The position numbers were made by a program, and so were the translations under genes. Shown here one piece after another: positions 23,027 through 31,394 of a stretch of DNA of 38,809 nucleotides. The stretch comes from Rhodocyclaceae bacterium UBA2271 (lineage in GTDB: Bacteria; Pseudomonadota; Gammaproteobacteria; Burkholderiales; Rhodocyclaceae). The stretch covers positions 1 to 38,809 of the forward strand of contig DDXB01000044.1 of NCBI GenBank assembly GCA_002347405.1. The letters are read 5' to 3'. How positions within the stretch are numbered: position 1 is the stretch's first letter; each line of letters begins with the position of its first letter. A model generated the notes under the pieces. That model was not told the origin of the DNA. It saw nothing but the letters and a program-made list of their open reading frames with translations, and searched no databases.

Positions 23027-23655
23027 ATGTTCATCCGCGGGTTTTTGTGGTGGACGACGACCGCGCGGTACGGGAGTCGCTCTCCCTCCTGCTCGAGCAG
23101 GAAGATATCGACGTCGAAACCTACGACTGTGCGGAAACCTTTCTGTCGGCTTGCCAGGCTGCGCCGCATAGTTGCGCCATTGTCGACATCCGCATGCCGA
23201 AAATGGACGGCATGCAACTGCAAGCCGAACTGACCCGGCGCGGCGTACTGCTGCCGGTGATTTTTCTCACCGCCCATGGCGATATTCCGCTGAGCGTGCG
23301 TGCCATCAAGCAGGGGGCGATCGACTTTCTGACCAAACCGGTCAGCGGGACAAAACTGCTGGAAAGTGTGCGTACCGCCTTGCGGGAAAGTGATCGCTTG
23401 AACCGCGATGCGGCGACGAACCTCTCGGCTGCGCAGTGCATTGCCAGTCTGACCGAGCGCGAACGCGAGGTGATGAGGCTCGCCGTCGAAGGACTGACCA
23501 ACAAGGAAATCGCCCGGCACCTGGGCATCAGCCACCGCACAGTGGAAATTCACCGGGCGCGGTTGATGCGCAAGATGAAGGCTGATTCACTGATCGACCT
23601 GGTCCGCATTGCCAGTGCCGGCACCCCGCGGGATCAATCAGAAATCAACACCTGA
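23023..23655 (+). CDS. FixJ/NarL-type response regulator
   Basis: The 210-aa regulator has a receiver domain (acid pair Asp11-Asp12, phospho-acceptor Asp55, switch Thr in FLTAHGD, Lys in FLTKP) and a C-terminal LuxR-type HTH (about 142-200; LTEREREVMRLAVEGLTNKEIARHLGISHRTVEIHRARLMRKM). It is co-translated with the PAS kinase through an ATGA overlap. Such pairs often respond to oxygen, redox state or alcohol oxidation. Candidate targets are the divergent DUF2934-PAS genes and unlinked genes. Confidence 0.92.
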   Translation: MNVHPRVFVVDDDRAVRESLSLLLEQEDIDVETYDCAETFLSACQAAPHSCAIVDIRMPKMDGMQLQAELTRRGVLLPVIFLTAHGDIPLSVRAIKQGAIDFLTKPVSGTKLLESVRTALRESDRLNRDAATNLSAAQCIASLTEREREVMRLAVEGLTNKEIARHLGISHRTVEIHRARLMRKMKADSLIDLVRIASAGTPRDQSEINT

Positions 23656-23656
23656 A

Positions 23657-23672
23657 GCAGGCTTCGCCCTGC
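23657..23672 (+). terminator. Short hairpin in the convergent gap after the response regulator
   Basis: GCAGG and CCTGC pair around a CTTCGC loop immediately after the stop codon, in the 38-bp gap before the convergent ABC gene. The stem is only 5 bp and the T-rich stretch is downstream and interrupted, so termination here is uncertain. Confidence 0.3.
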
Positions 23673-23693
23673 AATCCCGGATTGTCGGTTCAA

Positions 23694-24503
23694 TTATTTG
23701 CCAATGCCCAAATCCTCCCGGTAGGAAGGGCTTGCCATGTGGAAGGGAATCGGTCCGTTCGGCTGGGAATGAATGAACTGGGCCACCACCGAGTCCTTGG
23801 AGGCCATCAATTCCTCAGCCGTACCTGCCGCTTCGACCACGCCGTTGTGAATCAGGTAGATGTAGTCGACGACCTTGAGCGATTCGGTAACGTCGTAGGT
23901 CACGATAATCGAGGTGCCGCCCAGCGCATCGTTGAGCTTGCGGATCAGTTGGGCAATGACGTTGAGCGAGATGGGATCGAGACCGGCAAACGGTTCGTCG
24001 TACATCGTCAGCATCGGGTCAAGCGCGATGGTCCGGGCCAGGGCGACACGGCGGGCCATGCCGCCCGACAGGTCGTTGGGCATCAACTTGGACGTGCCGC
24101 GCAGGCCGACCGCGTGGAGCTTCATCAATACCAGATCGTGAATCAAGTCTTCCGACAGGTCGGTGAGTTCGCGCATCGGGAAGGCGATGTTTTCATACAC
24201 CGACAGATCGCTGAACAACCCCCCGGCCTGGAACATCATGCCCATGTCCCGCCGCAATGCGAAAAGCTGGTGGCGATCCAGCTTGTGGACCGTCTGGCCC
24301 GCCACCTTGACGCTACCGCTTGATGGCTGCAATTGCCCGCCGATCAGGCGCAGCAGCGTGCTCTTGCCCGAGCCGCCGACCCCGAGGATGGCCACCACCT
24401 TACCGCGCGGAATCTTCAGGTTGATGCCGTTGAAGATTTTCCGTTCGCCGTAGGAAAAGTGCAGGTTTTCGATCTCGATGAGGTTTTCGGATTCGTGATG
24501 CAT
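23694..24503 (-). CDS. mlaF: ABC transporter ATPase, MlaF-like
   Basis: The 269-aa ATPase has Walker A GVGGSGKS (41-48), signature LSGGM (145-149), Walker B LTMYDEP (Asp169-Glu170) and an overall match to MlaF/Ttg2A, which energises phospholipid transport between the membranes. The position normally holding the H-loop histidine is Tyr203 (VTYDVTES). The usual partners mlaE, mlaD, mlaB and mlaC are absent from the window: downstream is the convergent response regulator and upstream is a nucleotidyltransferase-like gene. ATG 24503 is chosen over an in-frame TTG at 24524; neither has a clear ribosome site. It may supply a separate MlaE-type permease encoded elsewhere. Confidence 0.82.
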   Translation of the reverse strand: MHHESENLIEIENLHFSYGERKIFNGINLKIPRGKVVAILGVGGSGKSTLLRLIGGQLQPSSGSVKVAGQTVHKLDRHQLFALRRDMGMMFQAGGLFSDLSVYENIAFPMRELTDLSEDLIHDLVLMKLHAVGLRGTSKLMPNDLSGGMARRVALARTIALDPMLTMYDEPFAGLDPISLNVIAQLIRKLNDALGGTSIIVTYDVTESLKVVDYIYLIHNGVVEAAGTAEELMASKDSVVAQFIHSQPNGPIPFHMASPSYREDLGIGK

Positions 24504-24560
24504 GTCGGTTGATTGCTGACGCAAAATGAATATGGCCGGATCGGCTTCGGGTGACCAATT

Positions 24561-25247
24561 CTACGGCGAGTTGGGCTGATTGCCATGTTGCCGGGCAAGA
24601 TCGGTCCGCAAATCCGGCATCAATGCGGCCAGGCGCTCGAAATCGTCAGGACGATCGACATCCCACAAGCTGACCGGTTCTGCCCAGCGCCAGCCGAGTT
24701 CGGACAGGCGCAGTCGGGTTTGCCCCATGACCTGCGCCGATCCCCATGTGATTCCCTGAAACAGCCGAGGATCGGGCGTTTTCATACCAATCAGCACATA
24801 GCCGCCATCCTCGGCCGGCACAACGACGGCGTCATGGTCGCGCAGGGATTGCGCGGCCAGTTGCAGGTGCCGGGCGGTCATGACCGGACAATCGGTGCCG
24901 ATGACGAGGGTGCCTTGCGGGTTTGGCGATTCTTGCAAAGCCGTCAGCATGCGCATGCCCAGATCGTCGCCCACTTGCTGGTGCACGGTCACCCTTTCGA
25001 ATGAATTACAGACGGCGAAGTCGGGATGCCGGGGAGCGCCGTCGCACCACAGGCTGACCGGGCCGATATCGGCGGCCAGGGCCATGTGCACCGTGCGCTG
25101 CAACAGCCAGTGTTGAAAGCGCGCGGCGCCTGCGCTTCCCAGTGCGGGAATCAGCCGTGTCTTGACCTGCCCGGGGATCGGCGCACGCGCCAGGATGGCG
25201 ACGCCAACAGGCCCGACCCCGTCAGGGTTTGCGGGTGGCATAGCCAT
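24561..25247 (-). CDS. TIGR04282/DUF2064 glycosyltransferase-like protein
   Basis: The 228-aa protein has a nucleotidyltransferase-like fold, starting VGVAILARAPIPGQVKTRLIPALG with the basic KTRL motif. It also has GTDCPVM and VVVPAEDGGYVLIG, which identify the DUF2064 family. Members occur beside TIGR04283 glycosyltransferases in arsenosugar or related cofactor-like clusters, as here. The start is ATG 25247 (25241 is also possible), which makes the gene overlap the end of the TIGR04283 gene by about 26 bp. The sugar donor and acceptor are unknown. Confidence 0.82.
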   Translation of the reverse strand: MAMPPANPDGVGPVGVAILARAPIPGQVKTRLIPALGSAGAARFQHWLLQRTVHMALAADIGPVSLWCDGAPRHPDFAVCNSFERVTVHQQVGDDLGMRMLTALQESPNPQGTLVIGTDCPVMTARHLQLAAQSLRDHDAVVVPAEDGGYVLIGMKTPDPRLFQGITWGSAQVMGQTRLRLSELGWRWAEPVSLWDVDRPDDFERLAALMPDLRTDLARQHGNQPNSP

Positions 25248-25926
25248 ACTCGATTGCCAGCTGGTGCGGATCGGCGCCAAGAAAGTAGCGCAGCCGCAGT
25301 CGCCACATCAGCAGGATCGTGCGCCAGACGCCCTGCGCTTCCCAACGCCGACCCGAGGTGGTCACCCGCGCCGAAAGGCCGGCCGGCCGGCCGCGGTCGC
25401 GCAGCCGCCGTGACAGCGCGATGTCTTCCATCAGCGGAATGTCGGGAAAGCCGCCGACGGCATGAAAGCTGTCCCGTGACACGAACATGGCCTGATCGCC
25501 CGTGGCGATGCCGCTCAGGCACGAACGCCAGTTCATCATGGCCGCCACCACCGGCAGCCAGCGGGAATTTCCCTCGATGCGCACATCGAAGCGTCCCCAC
25601 TGCCGGCCGGAAGCGATGGCCTGGCCGATCAACTTGTCGGCCTCTGGCGGCAGGCGGGTGTCGGCGTGCAGGAACAGCAGCACTTTGCCATGGGCAATCG
25701 CCGCGCCGGCATTCATCTGACTGGCACGGCCGCGCGCTGCGCTTACCACCCGGTCGGCGAGTGGCATGGCGTGCGCCACGCTGTCGTCTGTACTGCCGCC
25801 ATCGACAACGATGACTTCGACCCCGGCCGCACGCAACGGCACCAGCCCCTGCAAGCACCCAGCTATGCCGGCAGCCTCGTTGAGCATCGGCAGGATGATC
25901 GACAGGGCGGGTCGGTCTGGCGTCAT
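25222..25926 (-). CDS. TIGR04283-family glycosyltransferase (arsenosugar cluster type)
   Basis: The 234-aa GT2-family enzyme starts LSIILPMLNEAAGIAGCL and has VIVVDGGSTDDS, FLHADTRLP (DxD-like) and GGFPDIPLMEDIALSRRL. This matches the family named from arsenosugar biosynthesis clusters. It transfers a sugar from an activated donor in the cytoplasm. It overlaps the DUF3047 gene by 4 bp upstream and the DUF2064 gene downstream, so these three genes are one translation-coupled unit. A radical SAM ArsS homologue is found 4.5 kb away. Confidence 0.88.
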   Translation of the reverse strand: MTPDRPALSIILPMLNEAAGIAGCLQGLVPLRAAGVEVIVVDGGSTDDSVAHAMPLADRVVSAARGRASQMNAGAAIAHGKVLLFLHADTRLPPEADKLIGQAIASGRQWGRFDVRIEGNSRWLPVVAAMMNWRSCLSGIATGDQAMFVSRDSFHAVGGFPDIPLMEDIALSRRLRDRGRPAGLSARVTTSGRRWEAQGVWRTILLMWRLRLRYFLGADPHQLAIEYGYATRKP

Positions 25927-26654
25927 GTTTCCGGGCAGTCGCCGGCCCGTTCGACAAAGCGGAAATCGGCAAAGCCGGCGCGCGCTTCTTCGCCGGTATT
26001 GTCGGTGTCGGTGGCGATGGCGAGTCCGGTCAGCCGCAAGGGGGCATGGCCGAAGGCACGCAGAAAGTCGGCGCTGACGTTACGGCGCTCATCGACCCAG
26101 CGCCCCGCCTGGGCCGCGCCAGAACGCATTACCAGCATGCGGGCGCGCTCGGTGTAGGTATTCGCCTGCCAGGTGCCGACCGGCTGGCGATTGTCCCAGA
26201 CGTAGTTGAGCGCGGCATCCGGCACCTGTCCGCCATGCAAGGTGCGCGCCAGGCCCAGTGCGATGCGCGTGCCGAAGCCGAGCGTGTCAGGCGGCACGTC
26301 GAAACTCAGGTAGACGCGCGCCGCATAGTCGTCGCCGCTCTGTTGCGTCATGTCGGCGGTTTTCAGCGGCGCATCGATGCGCCAACGCCAGCACAGGATC
26401 GGCGTTTTGGCGAGGTCGACGCTCACGGGACGGGCAAACAGCGCCATGCTCTTGACCGCATGCGCCTCGACCGCCATGACGCCATCCCATTCGCGCAGCC
26501 GGTACCGGGTTGGCGGGATGGATTTGTTCAATTGCTCGACTTGCCAGGGCGCGGGCAATACCCCATCAGCCGCAGTAAATTTGCCCACCCAGACCGGTTC
26601 GGCAAATACCGGAAACGGCAGCAGCAGGCAACAGGCCAGCAATTTCTTGTTCAT
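25923..26654 (-). CDS. DUF3047 exported protein
   Basis: The 243-aa protein starts with a signal peptide (MNKKLLACCLLLPFPVFA, cleavage near AEP) and shows the DUF3047 pattern (LCWRWRID, DDYAARVYLSFD, LNYVWDN, ARMLVMRSG). It is probably periplasmic; its function is unknown but it is often near glycosyltransferases. The start at 26654 has GGAG seven bases upstream. The longer frame to 26735 would begin with 27 residues that are only translated repeat DNA, so it is rejected. The segment 26063-26087, encoding the VSADF stretch, resembles the REP-like GAAAGTCGGCGCTG block of the left-end repeats. Confidence 0.82.
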   Translation of the reverse strand: MNKKLLACCLLLPFPVFAEPVWVGKFTAADGVLPAPWQVEQLNKSIPPTRYRLREWDGVMAVEAHAVKSMALFARPVSVDLAKTPILCWRWRIDAPLKTADMTQQSGDDYAARVYLSFDVPPDTLGFGTRIALGLARTLHGGQVPDAALNYVWDNRQPVGTWQANTYTERARMLVMRSGAAQAGRWVDERRNVSADFLRAFGHAPLRLTGLAIATDTDNTGEEARAGFADFRFVERAGDCPET

Positions 26655-26660
26655 GTCTCC

Positions 26661-26740
26661 GCCGGGCCGCCCCAAGGAGGCATGTGCCCCCTGTGGGGGC
26701 AGCGAGCTGAATTTGCGAGCGTGGGGGCCATTCATCTCCC
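26661..26740. repeat. GC-rich intergenic hairpin repeat
   Basis: This 80-bp sequence contains GCCCCC-TGT-GGGGGC (26686-26700) and a flanking GTGGGGGCCA block. It resembles a repeat common between genes in betaproteobacteria, from memory. It fills the gap between the reductase stop and the DUF3047 start and could stall or end transcription. It is also the source of a false N-terminal extension of the DUF3047 frame. Confidence 0.6.
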
Positions 26741-28885
26741 CTACCCCCGACGCCAGGCATGAAAACGCTCGACCCAGGCCAGCAATCGCTGCGGGGCATG
26801 GGCTTTTTTCCAGACGCCGGCAACATACTTGTTGGCCTCGGCCAGGGTCGGATAGATGTGGATGGTGCCGAGAATCTTGTTCAGCCCGATGCCGTGCTTC
26901 ATGGCCAGCACATATTCCGCGAGCAGATCGCCGGCATGTTCGCCGACAATCGTGACCCCAAGAATCTTGTCCTTGCCCGGCACGGTAAGCACCTTGATGA
27001 AGCCATGCGCTTCGCTGTCGGCAATCGCCCGGTCAAGGTCGTCAATGTCGTAGCGGCTCACCTCGTAGGGAATGTTTTTCTCCCTGGCTTCCTGCTCGTT
27101 GAGGCCGACGCGCGCGACTTCCGGCTCGACGAAGGTAGCCCACGGGATCACCGAGTAGTCCGCCTTGAACTTCTTGAAGGGATCGAACAGCGCGTTGACC
27201 GCTGCATACCAGGCCTGATGGGCGGCGGTGTGGGTGAATTGGTAGGGACCGGCCACATCGCCGGCGGCGTAGATGTTCGGATAGTTGGTTTGCAGGTACT
27301 CGTTGGTTTCCACCGTGCGCGTGGCCGGGATGCCGAGTTCCTCCAGACCGTAGCCTTGCAGGTTGGCGATGCGGCCGACAGCCACCAGCACGGCGTCGAA
27401 GGGGATTCGCACGTCGCGGCCCTCATGCTCGGCGATCAGGATCTTTTCGCCATCCTCGACCAGGAACTGCTTGGCCTTGTGATTGACCAGCACATCGATG
27501 CCCTCGGCCCGGAAGCGTTGGGTCACCATCGCGGAAACTTCGGGGTCCTCGCGGATCATGATGCGCGGCGCCATTTCGACCTGGACTACCTTGGCACCGA
27601 GGCGGGCGAAGGTCTGCGTCAATTCGGCCCCGATCGGCCCGCCACCGAGCACGACCAGGCGTTGGGGCAACTCGCGCAGGTCCCAGACCGTATCGGAGGT
27701 CAGATAGCCGACCTCCTCGATGCCGGGAATGGGCGGCACGAAAGGCCGCGCGCCCGCCGCGATGACGACGCCGCGCGTGGTCAGGCGCTCGCTGGCGCCG
27801 CTGTTGCGCGTCACCTCGACTTCCCAGGGGGTGACCAGCTTCGCCGTGCCCTCGATCACCTCGACGCCGAGGCCGGTGTAGCGTTCGACGGAATCATGCG
27901 GCGCCACGGTCTGCACCACCCGCTGCACGCGTTCCATCACCTCGGCAAAGGAAAAGTCGGCGCTGGCGGAACGGCAGCCCAGTTCCCTGGCGCGGCCAAC
28001 ATGCGAGAGGAACTTCGCCGAACGGATCAGCGCCTTGGACGGCACGCAGCCGGTGTTCAGGCAATCGCCGCCCATCTGGTGTTTTTCGATCAGCGTCACT
28101 TTGGCTTTCACCGCGGCGGCAATGTAGGCCGTGACCAGTCCGGCGCTGCCGCCGCCAATGACGACGAGGTTGCGGTCAAAGCGCCGCGGTTTCGTCCAGG
28201 GCGCAAAGACCTTGTTCTTATGCACGATCTCGACGATTTTCTTCGCCAAAAGAGGGAATATCCCCAGCAAGGCGAAAGAGAACAGCAGCCCGGGCGAGAC
28301 GATGCCGGACAGCGAGTCGATTTTCGCCAGCTGGGTGCCGGCATTCACATAGACCACCGTACCGGCCAGCATGCCAAGCTGGCTCACCCAGTAGAAGCTG
28401 CGCGTTTTCATCGCGGTCAGGCCGGACAGCAGGTTGATCAGGAAGAAAGGAAACACCGGCACCAGCCGCAAGGTAAATAAATAGAACGCGCCTTCGCGTC
28501 GAATGCCGGCGTCAATGGCCTCCAGACGCTTGCCGAATCTTGCCGTTACCCAGTCGCGCAGGAAAAAGCGCGCCACGAGGAATGCCAGCGTGGCGCCGAT
28601 GCTGGAAGCGAAGGAGACAATCAGCGTGCCCCACCACAGGCCGAAGATGGCGCCGCCGGCCAAAGTCATCAAGGCCGCGCCGGGCAGGGACAGGGCCGTC
28701 ACCGCCACATACAGCACGAAGAAATAGGCGGGCGCCAGCCAGGGGTTCGCCTCGCGCCAGGCGGCGATGGCAGCCTGCTGTTCCTTGAGCACATCGAGGC
28801 TGAAATAACGGCCTAGATCGAAAATGAAATACAGCGCGACGACAACGCCGATGATCAGCAAAAAAAGCAGTTTTCGTGATTTCAC
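26741..28885 (-). CDS. TVP38/TMEM64 membrane domain fused to a mercuric reductase-like flavoprotein
   Basis: The 714-aa fusion has an N-terminal DedA/TVP38 membrane module (about 1-225) with five or six hydrophobic segments and FGLWWGTLIVSFASSIGATLAFLVAR. A pyridine nucleotide-disulfide oxidoreductase follows (about 237-714): FAD motif VVIGGGSAGL (242-251), redox cysteines in GGDCLNTGCVPSK (Cys275, Cys280), NAD motif VVLGGGPIGAEL and a C-terminal HIYPTLAEA dimerisation block. No N-terminal HMA domain or C-terminal vicinal cysteines are seen, so mercury reduction is doubtful. Fusions of this kind occur in arsenosugar-type clusters; a membrane-bound reductase of thiols or a metalloid is inferred. 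The start is GTG at 28885 with GGAGG eight bases upstream. Confidence 0.88.
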   Translation of the reverse strand: MKSRKLLFLLIIGVVVALYFIFDLGRYFSLDVLKEQQAAIAAWREANPWLAPAYFFVLYVAVTALSLPGAALMTLAGGAIFGLWWGTLIVSFASSIGATLAFLVARFFLRDWVTARFGKRLEAIDAGIRREGAFYLFTLRLVPVFPFFLINLLSGLTAMKTRSFYWVSQLGMLAGTVVYVNAGTQLAKIDSLSGIVSPGLLFSFALLGIFPLLAKKIVEIVHKNKVFAPWTKPRRFDRNLVVIGGGSAGLVTAYIAAAVKAKVTLIEKHQMGGDCLNTGCVPSKALIRSAKFLSHVGRARELGCRSASADFSFAEVMERVQRVVQTVAPHDSVERYTGLGVEVIEGTAKLVTPWEVEVTRNSGASERLTTRGVVIAAGARPFVPPIPGIEEVGYLTSDTVWDLRELPQRLVVLGGGPIGAELTQTFARLGAKVVQVEMAPRIMIREDPEVSAMVTQRFRAEGIDVLVNHKAKQFLVEDGEKILIAEHEGRDVRIPFDAVLVAVGRIANLQGYGLEELGIPATRTVETNEYLQTNYPNIYAAGDVAGPYQFTHTAAHQAWYAAVNALFDPFKKFKADYSVIPWATFVEPEVARVGLNEQEAREKNIPYEVSRYDIDDLDRAIADSEAHGFIKVLTVPGKDKILGVTIVGEHAGDLLAEYVLAMKHGIGLNKILGTIHIYPTLAEANKYVAGVWKKAHAPQRLLAWVERFHAWRRG

Positions 28886-29034
28886 ACGCTGTCCCTCCGG
28901 AACGGTGCCGACGATATGCTGGCACCTGATAGTGCTGATTAGTCGTTCTGCAGCGAATAAACTTTCATTTTCATGTATTTTGTAAGTAATAGGCTTTAAT
29001 TTCGACTAAATCTTGTCAAGCAGAGAGACTGGCC

Positions 29035-29403
29035 ATGAACAGCACAAGCGTATTGATCAATGGCAAAAACGTCCTGGTGGAATGGACGTCAGGCGCCGCG
29101 CGCGCACTGGAACAACGCGAGGCGCCGCTTTTCGTCGAGATGGAGTTGTATTTTTCCTGCCTGATCAAGAAGTTCGTGCATTTTCGCGATGATGCCCGTG
29201 GCCGGCCGAGTGTGGCGGCAACGGACAAACTGCGCATCTACTTCCGCCCGGTCACCTCCACCGCCTGCACCTTCGCGGTTGCCGACCAGCTCGGCCGTCA
29301 GCCGGAAATCGAGATCGATAGCGCCAATCTCCAGCGTGTCGCCCCGAAGCGGGTGAGCATCGATCATGTCAATGGCGCTTGGCGCGGCAGCTACTATTTC
29401 TAG
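29035..29403 (+). CDS. Conserved-looking hypothetical protein
   Basis: The 122-aa protein has no signal peptide or membrane segment. It alternates hydrophobic strands and charged loops (MELYFSCLIKKFVHF, KLRIYFRPVTSTACTF, RGSYYF), suggesting a small beta-rich fold. I do not recognise the family. It is transcribed alone, divergent from the flavoprotein fusion and convergent with the desaturase-like gene. Composition and codon use match its neighbours, so I regard it as a real gene. Confidence 0.6.
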   Translation: MNSTSVLINGKNVLVEWTSGAARALEQREAPLFVEMELYFSCLIKKFVHFRDDARGRPSVAATDKLRIYFRPVTSTACTFAVADQLGRQPEIEIDSANLQRVAPKRVSIDHVNGAWRGSYYF

Positions 29404-29466
29404 AAATTAAGAGGCGGCGTGACCGCAGGAAATCCCCGTGGGACTGGTGGGACGGCGTACTACCCG

Positions 29467-30336
29467 TCACGGCTTGCGTTGCACCTCTTTCGACCAGTCG
29501 CGCCGATTGATGGCGTAGCCCTCCTCCCCACCCCGGAACGGCAGCATCAGCATGCCCGGCAGCCGCGTCACCTCGCGCGGATCGCTGTGACCGCGAATGC
29601 CGATGGTCATGCCCACATGGCCAGCGCGTGGCTGACCCCGATAGGTGCCGAACAAACGATCCCACCACGACAGGCAAAATCCGAAATTGGAATTGGTTTC
29701 ATCGTCCTCGACCGAGTGATGTACCCGATGCATGTCGGGCGTGACGATGAACCAGCGCAAAACCCGGTCCAGCGTGGCCGGCAGGTGCAGGTTGCCGTGG
29801 TTGAACATCGCCGAGGCATTCAGCAGCACCTCGAAGATCACCACGGCAAGCACCGGGGGGCCCAGCACGACAATGGTGGCGAACTTGATCAGCATCGACA
29901 GCATGATTTCGATGGGATGAAAGCGCACCCCGGTCGTCAGGTCGAAATCGGGGTCGGCGTGGTGCACCCGATGCAGCCGCCAAAAGACAGGCACGGCGTG
30001 AACCATGACATGCTGCAACCAGATGACGAAGTCCAGGGCAATCACCGCCAGGGGCACGGCAATGGCGTACGGCACCCGAAAATGGTTGAGCAGTCCCCAG
30101 CCGTTTTCTGCGCAGAAGGCCGCCACGCCGACTGCCGCCAAGGGGAAGATCAGCCGCAGCACCACGCTGTTGATGACCACCAGGCCAAGGTTGCTGGTCC
30201 AGCGCCAGGCCTTTGACACCGTCAGCGCGCGCCGGGGGGCCACCAATTCCCAGAGTCCGACCAGGGCAAGTATGCCAACGAAAAAGCCGATCCTGATGAC
30301 CAGCTCGTTGGCGAGCATGAATGCTTCGAGGCTCAT
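29467..30336 (-). CDS. Fatty acid hydroxylase/sterol desaturase-superfamily membrane enzyme
   Basis: The 289-aa membrane protein has four or more hydrophobic segments and the di-iron histidine boxes HVMVH (109-113), LHRVHHADPDFD (His122, His125, His126) and MHRVHHS with a following HxxxH-like tail. The superfamily hydroxylates or desaturates lipids using oxygen at the membrane. It lies between the arsenosugar-type genes with its own 70-bp downstream gap, and shows no clear coupling to them. The substrate could be a sterol, fatty acid or carotenoid-like lipid. Confidence 0.88.
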   Translation of the reverse strand: MSLEAFMLANELVIRIGFFVGILALVGLWELVAPRRALTVSKAWRWTSNLGLVVINSVVLRLIFPLAAVGVAAFCAENGWGLLNHFRVPYAIAVPLAVIALDFVIWLQHVMVHAVPVFWRLHRVHHADPDFDLTTGVRFHPIEIMLSMLIKFATIVVLGPPVLAVVIFEVLLNASAMFNHGNLHLPATLDRVLRWFIVTPDMHRVHHSVEDDETNSNFGFCLSWWDRLFGTYRGQPRAGHVGMTIGIRGHSDPREVTRLPGMLMLPFRGGEEGYAINRRDWSKEVQRKP

Positions 30337-30409
30337 GGCCGGTTCCCCCTGCGTGCGCCCCGGTCAGTTCATTGGGCGCTTGTTGTGGTGATTCAGTCGT
30401 AACTCGGAG

Positions 30410-31372
30410 TCAGGCGTCGAAGGCGCCACCGCAACCACTGCCTTGTCCGGCCGTGCAGCCATAACAATGATCGGCGACCTGAATGGAGCGGCCGGCAAAC
30501 TCATGATCGAGCAGATTTGACAGGTGGACCGGCTCCGCATCGCTGCCCAGCGACAGCTTCAACATCTGGTTGAAGTCGCAGTCATGGACATAACCCTGCC
30601 AGTCCACTGAAATCAAGGTTTTGCACATCACGCCGGGCAGGTTGTCGTCGCGGTGCGCCCCTTTGAGCAGGCGCATGTAGTCGTGAAACTCGTTGCGCGA
30701 GACCAACTGGCTGCCGAAACGCTGGATCGGCATGTTCGCCAGGGCAAAGAGTTGATTGAAAACAATACCGTAACGCGTCGCCAGCTGATCCTTGTAGGCC
30801 TCCTGTAGCTGCTGTTGATTGGGCGGCAGGCTCGGACCCTGCGGGTTATAGACCAGATTCAGTGTCCTGCCGCTGTCCGGGAGGCCGTAACCCAGGGCAT
30901 TGAGCTTGCGCAAACCCATCAGGCTGGACTCGAACACGCCAGCCCCGCGCTGGCTATTGACGTTTTCCTCCAGATAACAGGGCAGCGAGGCGACGATTTC
31001 GACAGCGTTGGTCGCAAGGAAATCGGCAAGGTCTTCCTGTCCGGGCTCATTGAGAATTGTCAGATTGCAGCGATCCATGACACGCAGGCCCTGAGCCCGC
31101 GCCGCTGGCACCAGACGGCGAAAATGGGGGTTGAGTTCGGGAGCGCCCCCGGTCAGGTCGAGAGTCGCGACTTGTTGCCGGCGCGCGAAGCGCAGCAGCA
31201 AATCGACGGTTTCCCCGTCCATCGCTTCGGTGCGCTTGGGACTGGCGGCGACATGGCAATGCAGGCACGACTGGTTGCAGCGATAGCCGAGATTGGCTTG
31301 CAGGGTCTCCAGTCGCCCGCGCCGCAAGGGTGGAAAGTCGGTGTTGATCAGCAGCTGCGCGGTGTCAAGCAC
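30410..31372 (-). CDS. arsS: ArsS-type radical SAM protein (arsenosugar biosynthesis family)
   Basis: The 320-aa protein has the radical SAM cluster motif in LGYRCNQSCLHCHVAASPKR (Cys32, Cys36, Cys39), a DLTGGAPELNP block and a Cys-rich C-terminus (CYGCTAGQGSGCGGAFD). These features identify the ArsS/TIGR04167 family. ArsS is linked to forming the 5'-deoxyadenosyl-arsenic bond of arsenosugars after arsenite methylation. GTG 31372 is the start, with AAGGAG eight bases upstream; a longer frame would overlap the ankyrin gene. No ArsM methyltransferase is visible in the window. Confidence 0.87.
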   Translation of the reverse strand: MLDTAQLLINTDFPPLRRGRLETLQANLGYRCNQSCLHCHVAASPKRTEAMDGETVDLLLRFARRQQVATLDLTGGAPELNPHFRRLVPAARAQGLRVMDRCNLTILNEPGQEDLADFLATNAVEIVASLPCYLEENVNSQRGAGVFESSLMGLRKLNALGYGLPDSGRTLNLVYNPQGPSLPPNQQQLQEAYKDQLATRYGIVFNQLFALANMPIQRFGSQLVSRNEFHDYMRLLKGAHRDDNLPGVMCKTLISVDWQGYVHDCDFNQMLKLSLGSDAEPVHLSNLLDHEFAGRSIQVADHCYGCTAGQGSGCGGAFDA

Positions 31373-31394
31373 GCCGTGGACTCCTTGAATTCGC

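Noticed and set aside
26655..26735. 27-residue N-terminal extension of the DUF3047 protein
   Set aside because: It is translated intergenic repeat; the internal ATG has a Shine-Dalgarno and starts a signal peptide.
26759..28480. 573-codon plus-strand frame opposite the flavoprotein fusion
   Set aside because: It is a shadow of the fusion gene, whose FAD, redox cysteine and dimerisation motifs are all on the minus strand.
26741..28885. Mercury resistance (merA)
   Set aside because: No HMA domain, no C-terminal vicinal cysteine pair and no other mer genes; the TVP38 fusion and the cluster point elsewhere.
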